Shown here: in pieces, positions 18,201-28,817 of the stretch
Layout of the letters: each line of letters opens with the position of its first letter
Position numbering within the stretch: position 1 is the first letter of the stretch
Origin: Cordylochernes scorpioides
Taxonomy: Eukaryota > Arthropoda > Arachnida > Pseudoscorpiones > Chernetidae
DNA length: 64,000 nucleotides
Assembly: GCA_030710605.1 (NCBI GenBank)
Contig: CP092877.1
Coordinates: 46,732,406-46,796,405 of the forward strand
Reading direction: 5' to 3'
The notes under the pieces: model-generated
What the model was told of the DNA's origin: nothing
What the model saw: the letters and a program-made list of their open reading frames with translations, nothing else
Databases searched by the model: none
Position numbers and translations under genes: made by a program

Positions 18201-18790
18201 CTCCATTACGACATTACTCACACCGAGTATAGCTTCGCTGATTACGTTTATCTGATTGGTCGATCCAGCGGGGATTATAAAGCTATCGTTGGCATCAACA
18301 GTTTGGAATATGCTCGAAGAATCCTCTGGTAGTTCTGCTTTTTCTAACAGAATCTCAGCGCTACCACAATCGATTATAGCCCTTGACGCCTCCAGGAAGT
18401 CCCAACCGAGAATGATGTCGTGGCTACAACTTGGTAAAACGACGAATTCAAACGGCTGTACCAATCCGTTTATTTCTAAACGTAAAGTACATCGGCCCCT
18501 GGAAACGATATATTCCCGTCGGCAACTCTAATGCCATGCCAGCGGGAGTGTCTTGCCAGCGTCACTGAACATAGTATTTTTGTGTTGTTGTCTAAAGTGG
18601 TCCAAAATAACCGAAAACGAAGCGCCGCTGTCGACAAGGGCAGGAAAAGTTTTATCGTCAATAGTAACGTCAACTATTATCTGTGATAGTTTAGCGGCTA
18701 TGAGCGGCGAAGGATTTATAATCTCCTCAGCGACCTTACCTCCAGCGAAGGGCGCTTGCTCTAGTTTTCCTCACGATAAGGTGATCGGCC
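15250..18790 (-). pseudogene. Gypsy pol (protease, RT, RNase H, integrase), broken
   Basis: In minus-strand order: protease DSGA (18621-18632) followed by DIILGWDFL; reverse transcriptase with [15 protein letters not shown] and YLDD (17352-17363); RNase H with TDASGFG; the AIWAIGKFRPYL and TDHHSL region; the HHCC integrase finger (HLGLAKTH to CREC); then the integrase core with CTDYLTRY. A frame break lies near 17560 and another near 17290-17330. An in-frame TAA at 15942-15944 interrupts integrase, and the frame then resumes in pieces towards 15250, ending in a C-terminal stretch like KRYFGPYRVTRR. No functional polyprotein can be made. It would have carried out reverse transcription and integration of the element. 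Confidence 0.95.
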
Positions 18791-18793
18791 AGA

Positions 18794-19907
18794 TCATCGG
18801 CTTGGCGATATCGAGGGGCGACGTTCAGCTGGGGATCGGCCACGACCTGGATAGGGCGACGGGCTTCGATAACTTGCGCGGCCTGGGGTTTCATTGCTAT
18901 TATAGATCGTTCGCGGGCCGTTCTGGACAGGGTGGTATCTCCCCGGTGGCTGTCGATCCACCATCCCTCGCCGCTCTCGGCAGTACCTGGCGACGTGACC
19001 CGGGCGTCCGCATTGGAAACAAACGGGAATATTATCCACCGTCCTGCATTCGTCAGTCTTTCCTCGGGCAGTTGTCAGCCTTGTAGGATTTTGCTGCTGG
19101 TAATACGAGGGTGGTTTCGCCGGTCCTTCAAATTGGCAGCGTTGTTCTCGGTAGTATGGACCCTGCTCCGCAATTGGGGTCAGATTTCTCTCAACCTCTT
19201 CATGAATAATTTTCTTCAGGGAGTTCACCTCTGGCATTATAGACTCGGAATGTAGGGCACTTTTAATTTCTTCTCTCACGATTCGTCGAATCAGATCTTC
19301 CAGAGACGAGGAGTTTGGTTGCTTTATACTTGCGACGTTAGGGAGTCGCTCAAACCTTGGTTTCCCGATGCGTCGCTGCTTGCAAGCCGCTACTTTTCGG
19401 CGCCAATCGACAAAGGCTTCAACAGTATCAATTTCCTTTACCAAGATGACCTGATAGATATCCTCTACCACACCTTTCATTAGATGTGCCACTTTCTCTT
19501 CTTTAGTCATATCGGGATTCACTTGCCTACACAAGCTCAGAACGTCTTGGATATAGGATTCACAGGATTCTGTACTCTTCTGAGCTCGATTCTGAAGGTT
19601 GTCCTTAGCGCGTCTGAGAAGGACACCGCTCTTGTCGAATGTCCGGCTAAACATCTCCTTAAACATATCCCACGAATCTATTCCTTCTTCGTTGTTATCA
19701 TACCATTGGCCAGCGGTCCCTTCCAAAAAGAACGGTGCGTTCGCCAATTTCATCGTGGTATCCCAGCAGTTAGATTTCGCAATACGTTCGTAATCCTTCA
19801 TCCATTTGCCACAATCCTCCGTTCCATTGCCGCTAAACACAGTTGGGTTTCTTGTCAAATGTTTGCAAGTATTTTTTTTTAACACCCGTGTTAATTCCAG
19901 CCGACAT
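18794..19907 (-). pseudogene. Gypsy gag (frameshift at an A9 run)
   Basis: The main frame 18794-19885 (363 aa) has a Gag-like region (WMKDYERI, GTAGQWYDNNEE, SYIQDVLSLCRQV) and a CCHC knuckle, CFQCGRPGHVARYC, then an Arg/Ser/Pro-rich tail. The best start is the ATG at 19905-19907 (MSAGINTGV), but a run of nine A (19872-19880) puts it out of frame with the rest. This could be a real indel or a homopolymer error. This gag type is one I associate with ticks and spiders (recall, not a search). Confidence 0.9.
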
Positions 19908-20031
19908 TGATATTTTTCTGATTGGACTATTCTTTTCGTCGATATAAAAACGTGGCTCTAGGCCTTCTAGGCGACGGCTTCTTCTGACAGAGGTATCCGT
20001 GATGGTATCGGTACCCAGATTCTCCACCACT

Positions 20032-20136
20032 TGTCACGGTAAGAATCGCAAGCAACAGGCGAAGATAAATCGAACAATAATCGTTTATTGCTGCCAACGA
20101 GCAGACTGCCCAAATCAAAGAATACACGAATATATA
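20032..20136 (-). repeat. Gypsy 5' LTR, part 1 (continues at 21547)
   Basis: The LTR matches 15012-15207 up to cgaatata, where the Tc1 element entered a TA; the remaining 87 bp lie at 21547-21633. Confidence 0.9.
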
Positions 20137-21544
20137 CACTGCGTGACATTGAAAATGGAACACCAAGAAATAGTGGCCAGAAAGTGATGAAACTCGGCAG
20201 ACAGAGAGAGACAGGAACGAACAATGAGTGATCTTTATTTCAAAATGATAATCATAATACAGAGCGAGAACGGCGTCGGCTTAGTAGCAAGTAGGACCAT
20301 CGCGGACGGCGATGCACGCAGCAACACGTCTAGGTAGAGAGTCAATCAGAGTACGGATGGCGTCCTGAGGGATGGCTCTCCATTCCCTCTCAACCATTTG
20401 CCACAGTTGGTCTTCTGAACGCGGCTGTGGTAAGGCATGCAAACGGCGTCCAATGATGGCCCAGACGTGCTCGATTGGTGAGAGATCAGGAGAGTACGGT
20501 GGCCAGGGAAGCATCTGTACATCTTGCAGAGCTTGTTGGCTAATGCGAGCAGTGTGCGGTCGGGCGTTATCCTGCTGATAAAGGGCATTGGGTACCCCCA
20601 GAAGGTAGGTCGCAGCACATCATCAACGTATCGTTGGGCCGTCATAGTGCCCTGAATACGAAGTAAAGGTGACCTGGAATCATACGCGATTGCGCCCCAA
20701 ACCATGATTCCACGTTGTCGCACGGTGGGGCGTTCCACAATTGCTGCCGGATTGGACCTTTCTCCACGTCGACGCCACACGCGTACACGGCGACTATCAC
20801 TGGACAAGCAGAAACGCGACTCATCTGAGAACACGACCCTGTGCCATTCCGTCATCCACGTCGATCTAGCCCGGCACCATTCCAAACGTTGGCGCCTATT
20901 CGGTGGGGTCAATGGCAGTCTTCTTAGCGGACGGCATGAGTGCAAGCCATTAGCAACCAATCAACGGGAAATGGTTCTGGTCGAGATGGAATGATCTAGG
21001 GTGTCTTGCACATGTTGCAGGATGGCGGTACAAGTGGCTTGTGGGGCCGCCACTGCTTGTCGAAGGATACGCCGATCCACACGTGCTGACGTCACTCTGG
21101 TTGCACCGGCATTCCTATAAATTGCCACATTTCCTTGTTCCAACCATCTTCTCCACAGTCGGTGCACCGTGGACGCACCAAGGTGTGTATCAGCTGCGAT
21201 TTGACGTATGGACCAACCTGCCCTTTTCAGTCCGATCACCATGCCCCTCGTAAAAGCGTCTGTCTGCTTGAACTGCCTCCGTTTACGATGACCTGGCATT
21301 CTCTGTTATTACACGTGTCTTTTGACACAAGAACAAAATTTCTACAATGATTTTCCTTGAAGAAATAACGACACGAATACTGTCCTTTCTGCAAGTTCCT
21401 TCCCTTATATCTTACTCCATGTGCGCACGAGAGCTGCGCATTTTACATCATTTGCATAACTCGGTTAGGCGCGTCTACCCTGAAATTTGCATAATTTTCT
21501 GGCCACTATTTCTTGGTGTTCCATTTTCAATGTCACGCAGAGTG
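20137..21544 (-). mobile_element. Tc1-like transposon (1408 bp) inside the Gypsy LTR
   Basis: Inverted ends CACTGCGTGACATTG and CAATGTCACGCAGAGTG (2-base difference), continuing for about 45 bp, are flanked by TA duplicates (20135-20136, 21545-21546). It encodes one Tc1-type transposase on the minus strand. It is clearly younger than the Gypsy element it splits. Confidence 0.95.
20281..21299 (-). pseudogene. Tc1-like transposase (one stop, one frameshift)
   Basis: The N-terminal part (20961-21299) has paired helix-turn-helix motifs (GWSIRQIAADTHLGASTVHRL). After an in-frame TGA at 20961-20963, the catalytic part follows: VFSDESRF with the first acidic residue, WGAI, and, after a 1-nt shift near 20600, WPPYSPDLSPIEHVW with the last catalytic Glu (DD34E type). 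The C-terminus RVAACIAVRDG is typical. Total length matches an ordinary Tc1 transposase of about 340 residues. With one nonsense mutation and one frameshift this copy cannot move itself, although the ends look intact. Confidence 0.95.
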
Positions 21545-21546
21545 TA

Positions 21547-21633
21547 TACCAATCATTAATTCAATATATGCAAAAAAACACAAACAAAATCTAAAACTTA
21601 ATTATGTAAAACAATACAACAAATAACGCTACA
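21547..21633 (-). repeat. Gypsy 5' LTR, part 2
   Basis: Continues from 20136 after the Tc1 insert and ends cgctaca, followed by the atatat target duplication. Confidence 0.9.
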
Positions 21634-21639
21634 ATATAT

Positions 21640-22240
21640 TCCTTTGAATAAATACACTTCATAGAACAAATATACAATATCAAAAGGAAGGTAGAGAATA
21701 TAAATGGATTCCGCAGGAAAAAAAAACCTTTACTTTAAAAAATGAAAATATAAAGATCAACTTAGAATAAAGTAATTTTAGGCCCCACAGTTTGTAGAAG
21801 TAAAAATGGCGACAAATATATAAATCTGGCAAACTGTAACTCTTTCCTGTATTATATGCGCATGCGCGGATACAAATATTTATTTAATAGCAGACGCCAA
21901 CAAAGCGCAGGAATTCCTGGAGATGTATTGAATTTCTCTCGGGGCATAATCTTGTGATATGGAGCTATCCTTCCTATAGAATACAAGGGATTGTTTGGAT
22001 CGTTTATAAACTGTTTGTGACCTTTAGAACATATTCGATTTAATGGGGCTAGAATGCTTTGTTAATTGAGTAAAGGTTGTGTGCTTAGGTTCAAATTTTA
22101 GTTTGTTTGAGATGTGAAGGAAATATTGGAGAAATTTCTTTAAATATGAATTCTACATGCACAGTGCACTGTAGAGCACCATATAAATCTGAATAATATA
22201 TATATATATATAAATCAATAAATGAATAAAACAAAGCTTC
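21640..22240. other. no recognised gene
   Basis: About 600 bp of AT-rich sequence with only short frames, ending in an (AT)n tract near 22198-22214. Confidence 0.4.
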
Positions 22241-22277
22241 GAGGGCTGCGTATCTTTTATTAGAACGAAAATAATAC

Positions 22278-22308
22278 TAGCTTTCGGGCACATACGCCCT
22301 TCTACAGG
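22278..22308 (-). other. PLE-type terminal stem-loop, copy 2
   Basis: On the minus strand: CCTGTAGAAGGGC, loop GTATGT, GCCCGAAAGC. It lies downstream of the PLE endonuclease remnant on the same strand, as expected for a PLE terminal repeat. Confidence 0.65.
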
Positions 22309-22574
22309 AATTAATGAAACAACAAACCGACTAGTTTGAAATAGGTTTTATATACACGTAACTATTGTTTTGCATATCACGCGCGATTTGAAAAATATTA
22401 AAATGTTTAAATTTACATGCAGGTGTAATGAGATTTGGAAAAACTAATTCTAATTAATATGAGATAATATGATACATTTTGGTTAAGGCTATCTTATTTT
22501 GTATTTTATATTTTACATATTTTTATAATTTGCAAGGAATCCCATCAGACATGTGATATCTTATACTGTGAATG

Positions 22575-22775
22575 ACTTTGTATTATCTTATTTTATTTAG
22601 GTCTATTGAATCATATGCTTCTGGTAAATCAATTCTGCGATTTATACTGCTCTATTGTTTGGACACTATTGCTTCAATTATTAATCTTTGATATTTGTTA
22701 TTGATATTGTTGTAATGTTTAAGTTAAATGTGTGTCCTGTTGAATTGGAGTGCTGTACTATTAATGATAATGGGT
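22575..22775 (-). pseudogene. Penelope-like endonuclease C-terminus, remnant 2
   Basis: The minus-strand translation contains SLIVQHSNSTGHTFNLN, matching SLIVQHINETGHSFNIT in the longer PLE endonuclease at 50929-51440, and then continues with in-frame stops and drift. The GIY-YIG core and reverse transcriptase are absent. The fragment sits between PLE-type stem-loops at 22278-22308 (minus) and 22782-22815 (plus), so it is probably the 3' end of a PLE that inserted with inverted terminal repeats, as these elements often do. Confidence 0.7.
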
Positions 22776-22781
22776 CATAAT

Positions 22782-22815
22782 GCCTGATGAAGGGCAGCTG
22801 ATGCCCGAAAGCTTG
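22782..22815 (+). other. PLE-type stem-loop with a CTGATGA core, copy 3
   Basis: CCTGATGAAGGGC, loop AGCTGAT, GCCCGAAAGCTTG. Of this motif family it comes closest to the hammerhead core (CUGAUGA and GAAA), with one extra A before stem II. AATAAAG follows. Confidence 0.65.
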
Positions 22816-22959
22816 TTGTGCTGAATAAAGAAACTTACCACGCTATTCACCTACTTCCTGTTTTAATCTATCAAGCGCGGCTATACTATGAATGGGTCAT
22901 TTCTGTTTATGTTTCTTCTGCGTTCAATGATTCTATTATGTAATTTTCTTCCCGTCTAT

Positions 22960-23174
22960 ATATAAATCAATTATTAAAACTATATATTCAAATTATTCTA
23001 CTTAGCTCACGAACAGCGCCCTCTACTAAAGATTAGATTAAATTATGCTGAGGCAAACAAATAGATAATACTAATAACAAACAATTATAAAAAAAATCTT
23101 ATCTAAATATATATCACTCGGGTAGATATGCATACGGGTCAATCCCGGGGGCGAAGCCCGGGTCACCCGTCTAG
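22960..23174 (+). mobile_element. Helitron 3' end, plus strand
   Basis: A hairpin CCCGGG-GGCGAAG-CCCGGG (23144-23162), an 8-base spacer and CTAG (23171-23174) followed by T is the Helitron 3' signature (hairpin about 10 bases before CTRR, insertion between A and T). The 5' end is not located, so the left boundary is arbitrary. Confidence 0.6.
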
Positions 23175-23175
23175 T

Positions 23176-23236
23176 ATATATATTTATTATTATTTTATTT
23201 TTTTAAAGATATATTTATGGATTGCTCTATTTTCAA

Positions 23237-23267
<31 letters not shown>

Positions 23268-23500
23268 CTTATATTCCGAGTGGAGAGAATAAAAAAAAGT
23301 AATTAATTATTAAGTAAATGTTTAGATTGTCGAATGCAAATTTTAATTACAAAAAAAAAAAAAGAAGAATGAAATATCAAATATTAGCAAATAATGATAA
23401 AAAAGCTTTTTGTTTTTGGTCAAATTTGCAAAAAAATATTTATATATTATAAAAAATTAAATTGAATATAACACATATATTTATATATGAAAAAAGCAAT
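23176..23500. repeat. AT-rich low-complexity tract
   Basis: (TA)n, A-runs and T-runs dominate; no gene seen. Confidence 0.6.
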
Positions 23501-23504
23501 AGAA

Positions 23505-23845
23505 AAAATAAAAAGGTCAGGTGTTGATATTAAAAATAAAAAGGCATATCCTGACCAGGAGCACATGTGCTTTTCAGAAGCAGAGCGCCATCTGCGTATT
23601 TCCGCAAGTTTGTCGTTAAATACCCATTTCTTGGTTTCTCAAGAAGCCTCTGGGACCAAAATTCTTTTTGGTCGCAGTGGGTACAGCCTACTCCACGCTG
23701 CGAGCGCCAACAGCGCGAAACGCGTTCGTGGATGGCTTTTCTTGATTTATCAAGTAATTGGGTTGGCCAAATATCAGGGAACAGACTAAATCAATGTTTA
23801 GTTGATTTCTGTTCCACCAGATGGCGCTCTGCCTTCTGAAAATCA
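23505..23845 (+). mobile_element. hammerhead-bearing repeat, copy 2, with inverted ends
   Basis: It carries the family unit (ttaaatacccatttcttgg, ggaccaaaattctttttgg, ribozyme 23692-23742, gttgatttctgttccacc), and its end block is also mirrored at the left (gagcgccatctg 23581-23592 versus cagatggcgctctg 23818-23831). The ribozyme core has lost one base (CUG-CGA for CUGACGA). No protein coding. Confidence 0.75.
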
Positions 23846-23879
23846 CTTGTATATATATCGTTTTGAAAATCGAACAAGC

Positions 23880-23992
23880 CATAAATAGATCTTTAATTAA
23901 AAAGGCATATATTGAATCAAAATATAATTTATATACCAATATATAAATTGGCTGAATGCCAATCTTTTTTCATGGTATTACAACATATTTAT
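23880..23992. mobile_element. half palindromic MITE (ggcatatatt family)
   Basis: aaaaaggcatatattgaatc to ggctgaatgccaatc and ggtattacaaca match one arm of 49716-49926; the copy runs into the N gap. Confidence 0.6.
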
Positions 23993-24092
23993 NNNNNNNN
24001 NNNNNNNNNNNNNNNNNNNNNNNNNNNNNNNNNNNNNNNNNNNNNNNNNNNNNNNNNNNNNNNNNNNNNNNNNNNNNNNNNNNNNNNNNNNN
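23993..24092. other. assembly gap (100 N)
   Basis: Exactly 100 N, the usual placeholder for a gap of unknown length. An ORF drawn across it is not real. Confidence 1.
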
Positions 24093-24295
24093 AATTTGAA
24101 GCCTCTTGGAAAGTTATGTTTCAAGATTTTAGGTATTTTGTAGAAGTTGAAAGCTTGTCTTATTATGAATCATTTATATTTTATATTTTGAGGTTCTTTC
24201 TAATGATATTGCTCCTGACAAACCAAGGGTCGATGTCTTCAAATTAAATCAGGAAAAAGGAATGGATTTTCAAAACATTATTATTATTCTCCCAA

Positions 24296-24589
24296 GTACA
24301 CGTGGTACAGGCCATTATAATCATGGCGGATTGAAGTAGGCGACTACTTTTACTGTAAGTGCACCACATACCTACACATGTGAAAAGCAGTTCGACTTTG
24401 CACTTACAAATGTGCCAGAGCCCCTTTTGGTTACTTACACTCGCTGGTGGGGTTGGACTTTTGTAAAAATCGGGGGCCATAGGAGAATTTTTTTTTTAAA
24501 TCAGAAAAAAAAGTGCCCAATGTGTGAATCAAACCCGGGTTGTAGCGGTCGAAAACCAACGGTTTAGACCATCCTTCCACCGACCCCCC
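24296..24589 (-). mobile_element. tRNA-headed SINE-like repeat, copy 1
   Basis: On the minus strand a 75-nt tRNA-like head (A-box-like GGATGGTCTAAAC, B-box-like GGGTTTGATTC) is followed by a T8 run and a body of about 200 bp ending in an (AAT)n-like tail. The copy at 57788-58082 agrees over its whole length. A partial duplication, aataatg(t/g)ttga, may flank it. Confidence 0.7.
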
Positions 24590-24831
24590 TTGTCAACACA
24601 TTATTTGTTCCAACCACGCTGGTGCGTGTTCGTGCCGGTTGTTCTTTGTAACCTCACCAAGATAAAAATGTCATCTTTTAATGAGAACACGTTCTGGTTT
24701 ATTCTACAGAACAATGGAAACCGCTGAACAAAAACCATCTATATCTCAAGGTGTAACAACATGCAGTATAATACTTATAAAATAAAAATATATCAAAATA
24801 CATTATATATGCATATTATATATCAAAATAC

Positions 24832-24998
24832 AGTAGAACCTCCATGAGAGGACACTCCCGCTAGAGAACACCTCTCTACAAAGGACAGTTTTCATTTGCA
24901 AAATTACCATTTTTTACTATTTGGAAACTCTCTGGTAAGAAGACACCTCTCCCTAAAGGACACTTTGACTCTACAATTAGGTGTTGTCCTTTACTATA
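24832..24998. mobile_element. pogo-like transposon end
   Basis: ACAGTAGAACCTCC followed by repeated ggacac/cacctctc blocks resembles pogo/Tigger-type termini. A convincing matching right end is not visible. Confidence 0.4.
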
Positions 24999-25005
24999 TA
25001 TACTA

Positions 25006-25440
25006 CTAGCCGAATGACCCGGGCAACGCCCGTGTTTTACCCGATTGAATGTTTTGATTCAAATACTATTTTTTACAATTATAAATTGGCGCCTTAAATA
25101 TTTGCATATGTTAGTTAATAACTATAGCCTATGTGCTTTATCTGTCTATGTACTGTTGGCTTCCGTAGGCGTCTCTTACTGGGAAAAAGAAAGAGAGGAT
25201 TCCATTTGGTTATTATATAATATATGCACATTTATTTAGGGAGCGACCCGCTCCAACACAATAGTTACAAAGACGAAATAGCGAGTGGGGGGGGGGGCAA
25301 AGGTGGCGTGACCGTAGCCAACCAATAGGAGGGCGCCATTCCAAAAAAAAAAAAAAGCAAACGGTGACAGAGATGAAAACTGATGACTGTTTGATTAGGA
25401 GATGAGGAATGACGCTCGTAACTGTATACTATAGCGTAGA
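25006..25440 (-). mobile_element. non-autonomous Helitron, copy 1
   Basis: The minus-strand 3' end has the hairpin CGGGC-GTT-GCCCG (25020-25032), a 10-base spacer and CTAG (25006-25009) followed by T. The next 430 bp match 60200-60575 (ttggcgccttaaat, tatagcctatgtgctttatc, gcaaacggtgacagagatg). No Rep/helicase coding. The 5' end is not defined. Confidence 0.75.
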
Positions 25441-25984
25441 TAATTAAGTATTTGTATATCTGGGGATGTGAAAATATTTATTGATGACGTCAGCACGACA
25501 AGTCGACAATTATTCACCACTCAACAAAACTATCTACAGCTAGAGAATCTTGAGCAAGCACGCAAATAAATATTTTCGATCATTATTTTATATTAAATAT
25601 AATTAAATTAAATCTGTTTCCAAATATTTTCATTGAATAAATAAATTAAATTAAATAATAAATTATTTCTTCGCCACAATATTATATATAAAAAGAGAAT
25701 GGCCCTGCATTATGTTTTTTTTTTTAATGTCAATAAATTCTTGAAGAATATATCATATTACAATTATTGTGCTTTCTACTTGTTATAACAAACTTTTGAC
25801 CAAACTCAAGTTAGAATTGAAAGCTGTTATCGCCTTGTATTTCTACTAAGACAATTTTCTACAGTCCCCCACCGCTACTGTAATGGGAAAGTGTTTGGAA
25901 AGGACTAACTGAGAGGAATTCTTGGTGTAGGTACTGAAGAAAATATGTACATACGTTTTTGAGGAAAGCAGGCATATATGTGAG
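25441..25984. other. no recognised gene; small duplicated segment
   Basis: gaggaattcttgg with ctgaagaaaatatgtacata (about 25914-25962) recurs at 27213-27257. Nothing else recognised. Confidence 0.4.
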
Positions 25985-26412
25985 GTTTGTATTATGTATA
26001 AAGGAAACATTCGTGCTTTTAAATCCTTTCATTTTATATGTATAGATGGCGCGTTATTGCTTTGTGTTAATTTATGCCTAACTGGCCTTGTCTTTATTGT
26101 TTGCGGAAGAGCGTTGCTCGATGCAAATATTTGAATGTAATTCTACTGTCCTATAAGCTTATGTCCATAGTTTTCTTGAAAACCATTTCTGAGATTCCAT
26201 CCTTCAGTGCTGCATATATAAGCAGAATCGTCCAATACAGTATTAGAGCTCTGAGAAGCGGTCTGGTGGATTAAATTGTCGAAACCGCTGGGAGGGTTAA
26301 CCACTGATGAGCCAAGCCCTCCCAATATATTTTTTTCATAGCAGTAAGGGCAGTAGAGGTTTGTATTATGTATAAAGGAAACATTCGTGCTTTTAAATCC
26401 TTTCATTTTATA
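25985..26412 (+). repeat. repeat family B, 372-bp unit plus partial repeat
   Basis: A 55-bp segment, gtttgtattatgtataaagg to tcctttcattttatat, occurs at 25985-26040 and 26357-26412, exactly 372 bp apart. The unit contains agatggcgcgttattg, tgcggaagagcg, aagcttatgtccatag, gcggt, gaaaccgct, gggaggg, actgatgagcc, ccctccc and gcagtaagggcagtag. Other copies are at 11186-11865 and 62495-62770. Confidence 0.75.
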
Positions 26413-26569
26413 TATATGTAAATATAAAAATATTTATTCTTAATGTTAACTTTGACTTCATATATACACCTTGATGAGATTTGTGTAGTACGTCGGTGGA
26501 GCACAATTCTCTTAAATCTTCTGATTGCCTTTGAATAAAATAAATAAATGATAAAATTAATTTCAAATA
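26413..26569. other. AT-rich spacer
   Basis: Nothing recognised. Confidence 0.4.
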
Positions 26570-26890
26570 AAAGAGGCAAGTCCTGACCGCTCACATGAGC
26601 ATTTTAGATGGTAGAGCGCCATCTAGTGGAACAAAAATTAACTAAACTTTGATTTAACTTGTTCCATAATATTTATCCAACCCATTTTCTTTAGAAATGA
26701 AGAAAAGACAACCAGGTATACGTTTCGGGCTGTTGACCCTTGTCAGCGTGTTGCAGGCTGTATCTACGTCCATAAGTTTGGTCCGTGAGGTTTCCTGAGA
26801 AATCAAGAAATAGGTAGTTGTGCAATTACGCTAAACATGTGAAAAAAAAGTATGAAAAAAAGAGAAAAGATAAGGTGTTGATATAAGATA
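26570..26890 (-). mobile_element. hammerhead-bearing repeat, copy 3 (degenerate)
   Basis: A whole unit in reverse orientation, from the ggtcaggacttgcc end (26570) to the ttatcttttctc leader (about 26880). The ribozyme relic is at 26710-26753 (minus strand): CTGACAA for CTGANGA, stem II GGGTCAACAGCCC, GAAA. The G-to-A change in the core should abolish cleavage. Confidence 0.7.
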
Positions 26891-27334
26891 CAATTTTCTA
26901 TTTTTCATACTTTTTCATATATGCAAATATGTATTGAGCATTATTCTTCTGCAAATAATTCACACAAAATATATGGCATCATTTAAATATATATTAGGTT
27001 TTTAGAGAATCATCTACAAATATGGAAACTGTGCAATATGAAACTTATGCAATCTCTATATGTACAATAAATGTATTCGCCGTAATAATATTTTTCGCCA
27101 AGTAAAAAGAAAGAAAAAAACAACGTTTTAAGAAAAACACGAACTTTTTGGACAACCTTATATCTGACAGTGTTGTAATGGATGGCGGTATTTTATTTTG
27201 ACAACTGACCATTTTGAGGAATTCTTGGTACTGAAGAAAATATGTACATACGTTTTTTACTTTTTACATGGCGAATAATATTATTATGGCGAATACATAA
27301 TAATACATATATATATTATATATATATATATATA
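26891..27334. other. no gene; mariner-end fragment and (TA)n
   Basis: acgaactttttggacaacctta (about 27138-27159) resembles the mariner end at 53597. A (TA)n tract fills about 27307-27336. Confidence 0.45.
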
Positions 27335-27336
27335 TA

Positions 27337-27526
27337 TGGACAAAACTTAAGGAAGTCGTACCTTTTAGCATGTATATCGGGATTCAGACAATAACTCTGA
27401 AAGATATTACAGTGGTCTTTATTGAAGACACGTGATAACCAAGTGTGAACAAAATTTCCTCTGTCTTCTTTAAAAAGTAGATGACCGGCGACAACAAAGA
27501 CATTCCACTTCCTTAAGTTTTGTCCA
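27337..27526. mobile_element. TA-flanked MITE TGGACAAAACTTAAG, copy 1 (190 bp)
   Basis: Terminal inverted repeats TGGACAAAACTTAAGGAAGT and ACTTCCTTAAGTTTTGTCCA are flanked by TA (27335-27336, 27527-27528), indicating a Tc1/mariner-type parent. Other copies are 28024-28500 (interrupted) and 61655-61801 (minus), with a fragment at 4488-4546. No coding. Confidence 0.85.
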
Positions 27527-27529
27527 TAT

Positions 27530-27704
27530 TGTCACGTGGAAAATTAGGAAAGACAAACTTCAGGATGACACAGCAATTTATTTAAGGCAAGAACAAACTA
27601 AGAATGATAAATAAAATATAAGCAATGAGGGAAGTTTACAGAGTAAGAAAAATATAAACATAAAAATGATACTCTGTTAATAAAATAATAAATACTTTGT
27701 TACA
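27530..27704 (+). mobile_element. solo LTR (175 bp)
   Basis: TGTCACGTGG to TTGTTACA with a 4-bp duplication atat (27526-27529, 27705-27708). A degraded copy is at 1795-1979. No internal domain is left. Confidence 0.75.
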
Positions 27705-28023
27705 ATATATATAAGGTAGAAGTATTATGAAAGATTCCAAACAGCGCAGGTAGAAGTCTGAGTGGCCGCGACGTCGAAGTCAAGGCCGTGGACCTAAATA
27801 AAAGCAGACGGTCCTTTGCCCGGCCCAGAATAACTTCAGTCTTCTGCTTCCGGGTCGACTTGACCATAATTTCTTTTATATTCCCCTCTGAGACGATAAC
27901 CTTTTAGCCTGCCATTTTGGGATATTTCTACGAATTTTACCATTGGATTTATGCGCGCGGGGATAAGAGAATATTATATTATATTATAATTATAAATTTT
28001 AAAATATATTCATGGAGAGTGAG
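27705..28023. other. no recognised gene
   Basis: About 320 bp including a mildly GC-rich patch (27760-27870); nothing identifiable. Confidence 0.4.
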
Positions 28024-28413
28024 AAATAAAACTTAAGAAAGTTGTACCTTTTAGAATGATGCATTAGCGCGCCATCTGTTATCAAAATTGGAAACTATTA
28101 TAGACGCGTATGATTCTTTTTAAAAATAAACAATTCCTACTGCCCTTACTGCAATGGAAAAATTAATGGGAGGGCCTGGCTTATCAGTGGTGAACCCTCC
28201 CAGCAGTTTCACCAGTTTAATCTACCATTTAAAATGTATATCAGGATTCAGACATTATTTCTGAAAGATATTACAGTGACTTTTATTGAAGACACACGAG
28301 ATAACCAAGTGTGAACAGAATTGCCTCCGTCTCCTTAAAAATATATATATATATATATATATATTAGTAAATTAAATTTGATGATATTTAAAAGAAACGC
28401 ATTGCCAGTAAAT

Positions 28414-28454
<41 letters not shown>

Positions 28455-28500
28455 GATGACCAGCGCCATCAAAATATGAAACTTCCTTAAGTTTTGTCCA
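28024..28500. mobile_element. TGGACAAAACTTAAG MITE, copy 2, interrupted twice
   Basis: The left end (aaaacttaagaaagttgtacc) and right end (aaacttccttaagttttgtcca) belong to one MITE copy. A family A repeat entered near 28056-28228, and AT-rich sequence with a family B scrap, (AT)n and (AAT)n tracts lies at about 28337-28454. Confidence 0.75.
28056..28228. mobile_element. palindromic repeat family A/B hybrid, nested
   Basis: It begins gatgcattagcgcgccatctg, continues with the family A arm (ttatagacgcgtatgattc), and then changes to the family B core (gggagggcctggc, ggtgaaccctcccagc). This one unit links the two families. Confidence 0.7.
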
Positions 28501-28817
28501 TGAATGTATATAGGTGTATGTGGCACATCTCCCTTTAAAAATGCATCAAAACAATACATTTTAGGTTAATACCCCAGTATAAAACGTAGCGTTGGTGATA
28601 ACAAATGAACCACAACACCGGTTTTGACATATTCATATAAAAAACATGTTATAAAACTATATAAACATTAACACTTTCTATATATATATATATAGTGTAA
28701 AGACTATATAATAAAAATATAATAGTAATTCTATATTTAAAATTTAATGAGTAAACTGATAAGATTGATAATTTATATCAAGTAGATTTGATTAGATTAG
28801 CAAGCTAAATCTAAATT
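28501..28817. other. no recognised gene
   Basis: AT-rich flank of the long inverted repeat. Confidence 0.4.

Larger units (their letters stand above)
15012..21633 (-). mobile_element. Ty3/Gypsy retrotransposon, decayed, with a Tc1 insert
   Basis: The 3' LTR (15012-15207) and 5' LTR (20032-20136 plus 21547-21633) read TGTAGCG to CCGTGACA on the minus strand. The flanking target duplication is atatat (15006-15011, 21634-21639). After the 5' LTR and two bases comes a TGG-initiated primer-site-like stretch (TGGTGGAGAATCTG). A purine-rich tract (GGAGAGGAGGG) precedes the 3' LTR. Gene order gag, protease, reverse transcriptase, RNase H, integrase is Gypsy-type. Several frameshifts and stops make it inactive. 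Without the Tc1 insert it is about 5.2 kb. Confidence 0.95.

Noticed and set aside
23912..24247. 111-codon ORF at the N gap
   Set aside because: It is read straight through 100 N and has no meaning.
26275..26335. Family B has gaaaccgct followed by ctgatgagcc, with gccaa/ttggc-type pairing in some copies: a permuted hammerhead?
   Set aside because: Only about 20 bases separate GAAA from CTGATGA, too few for both stem I and stem III hairpins, and pairing is imperfect in this copy. The palindromic gggaggg/ccctccc stem explains the conservation better.
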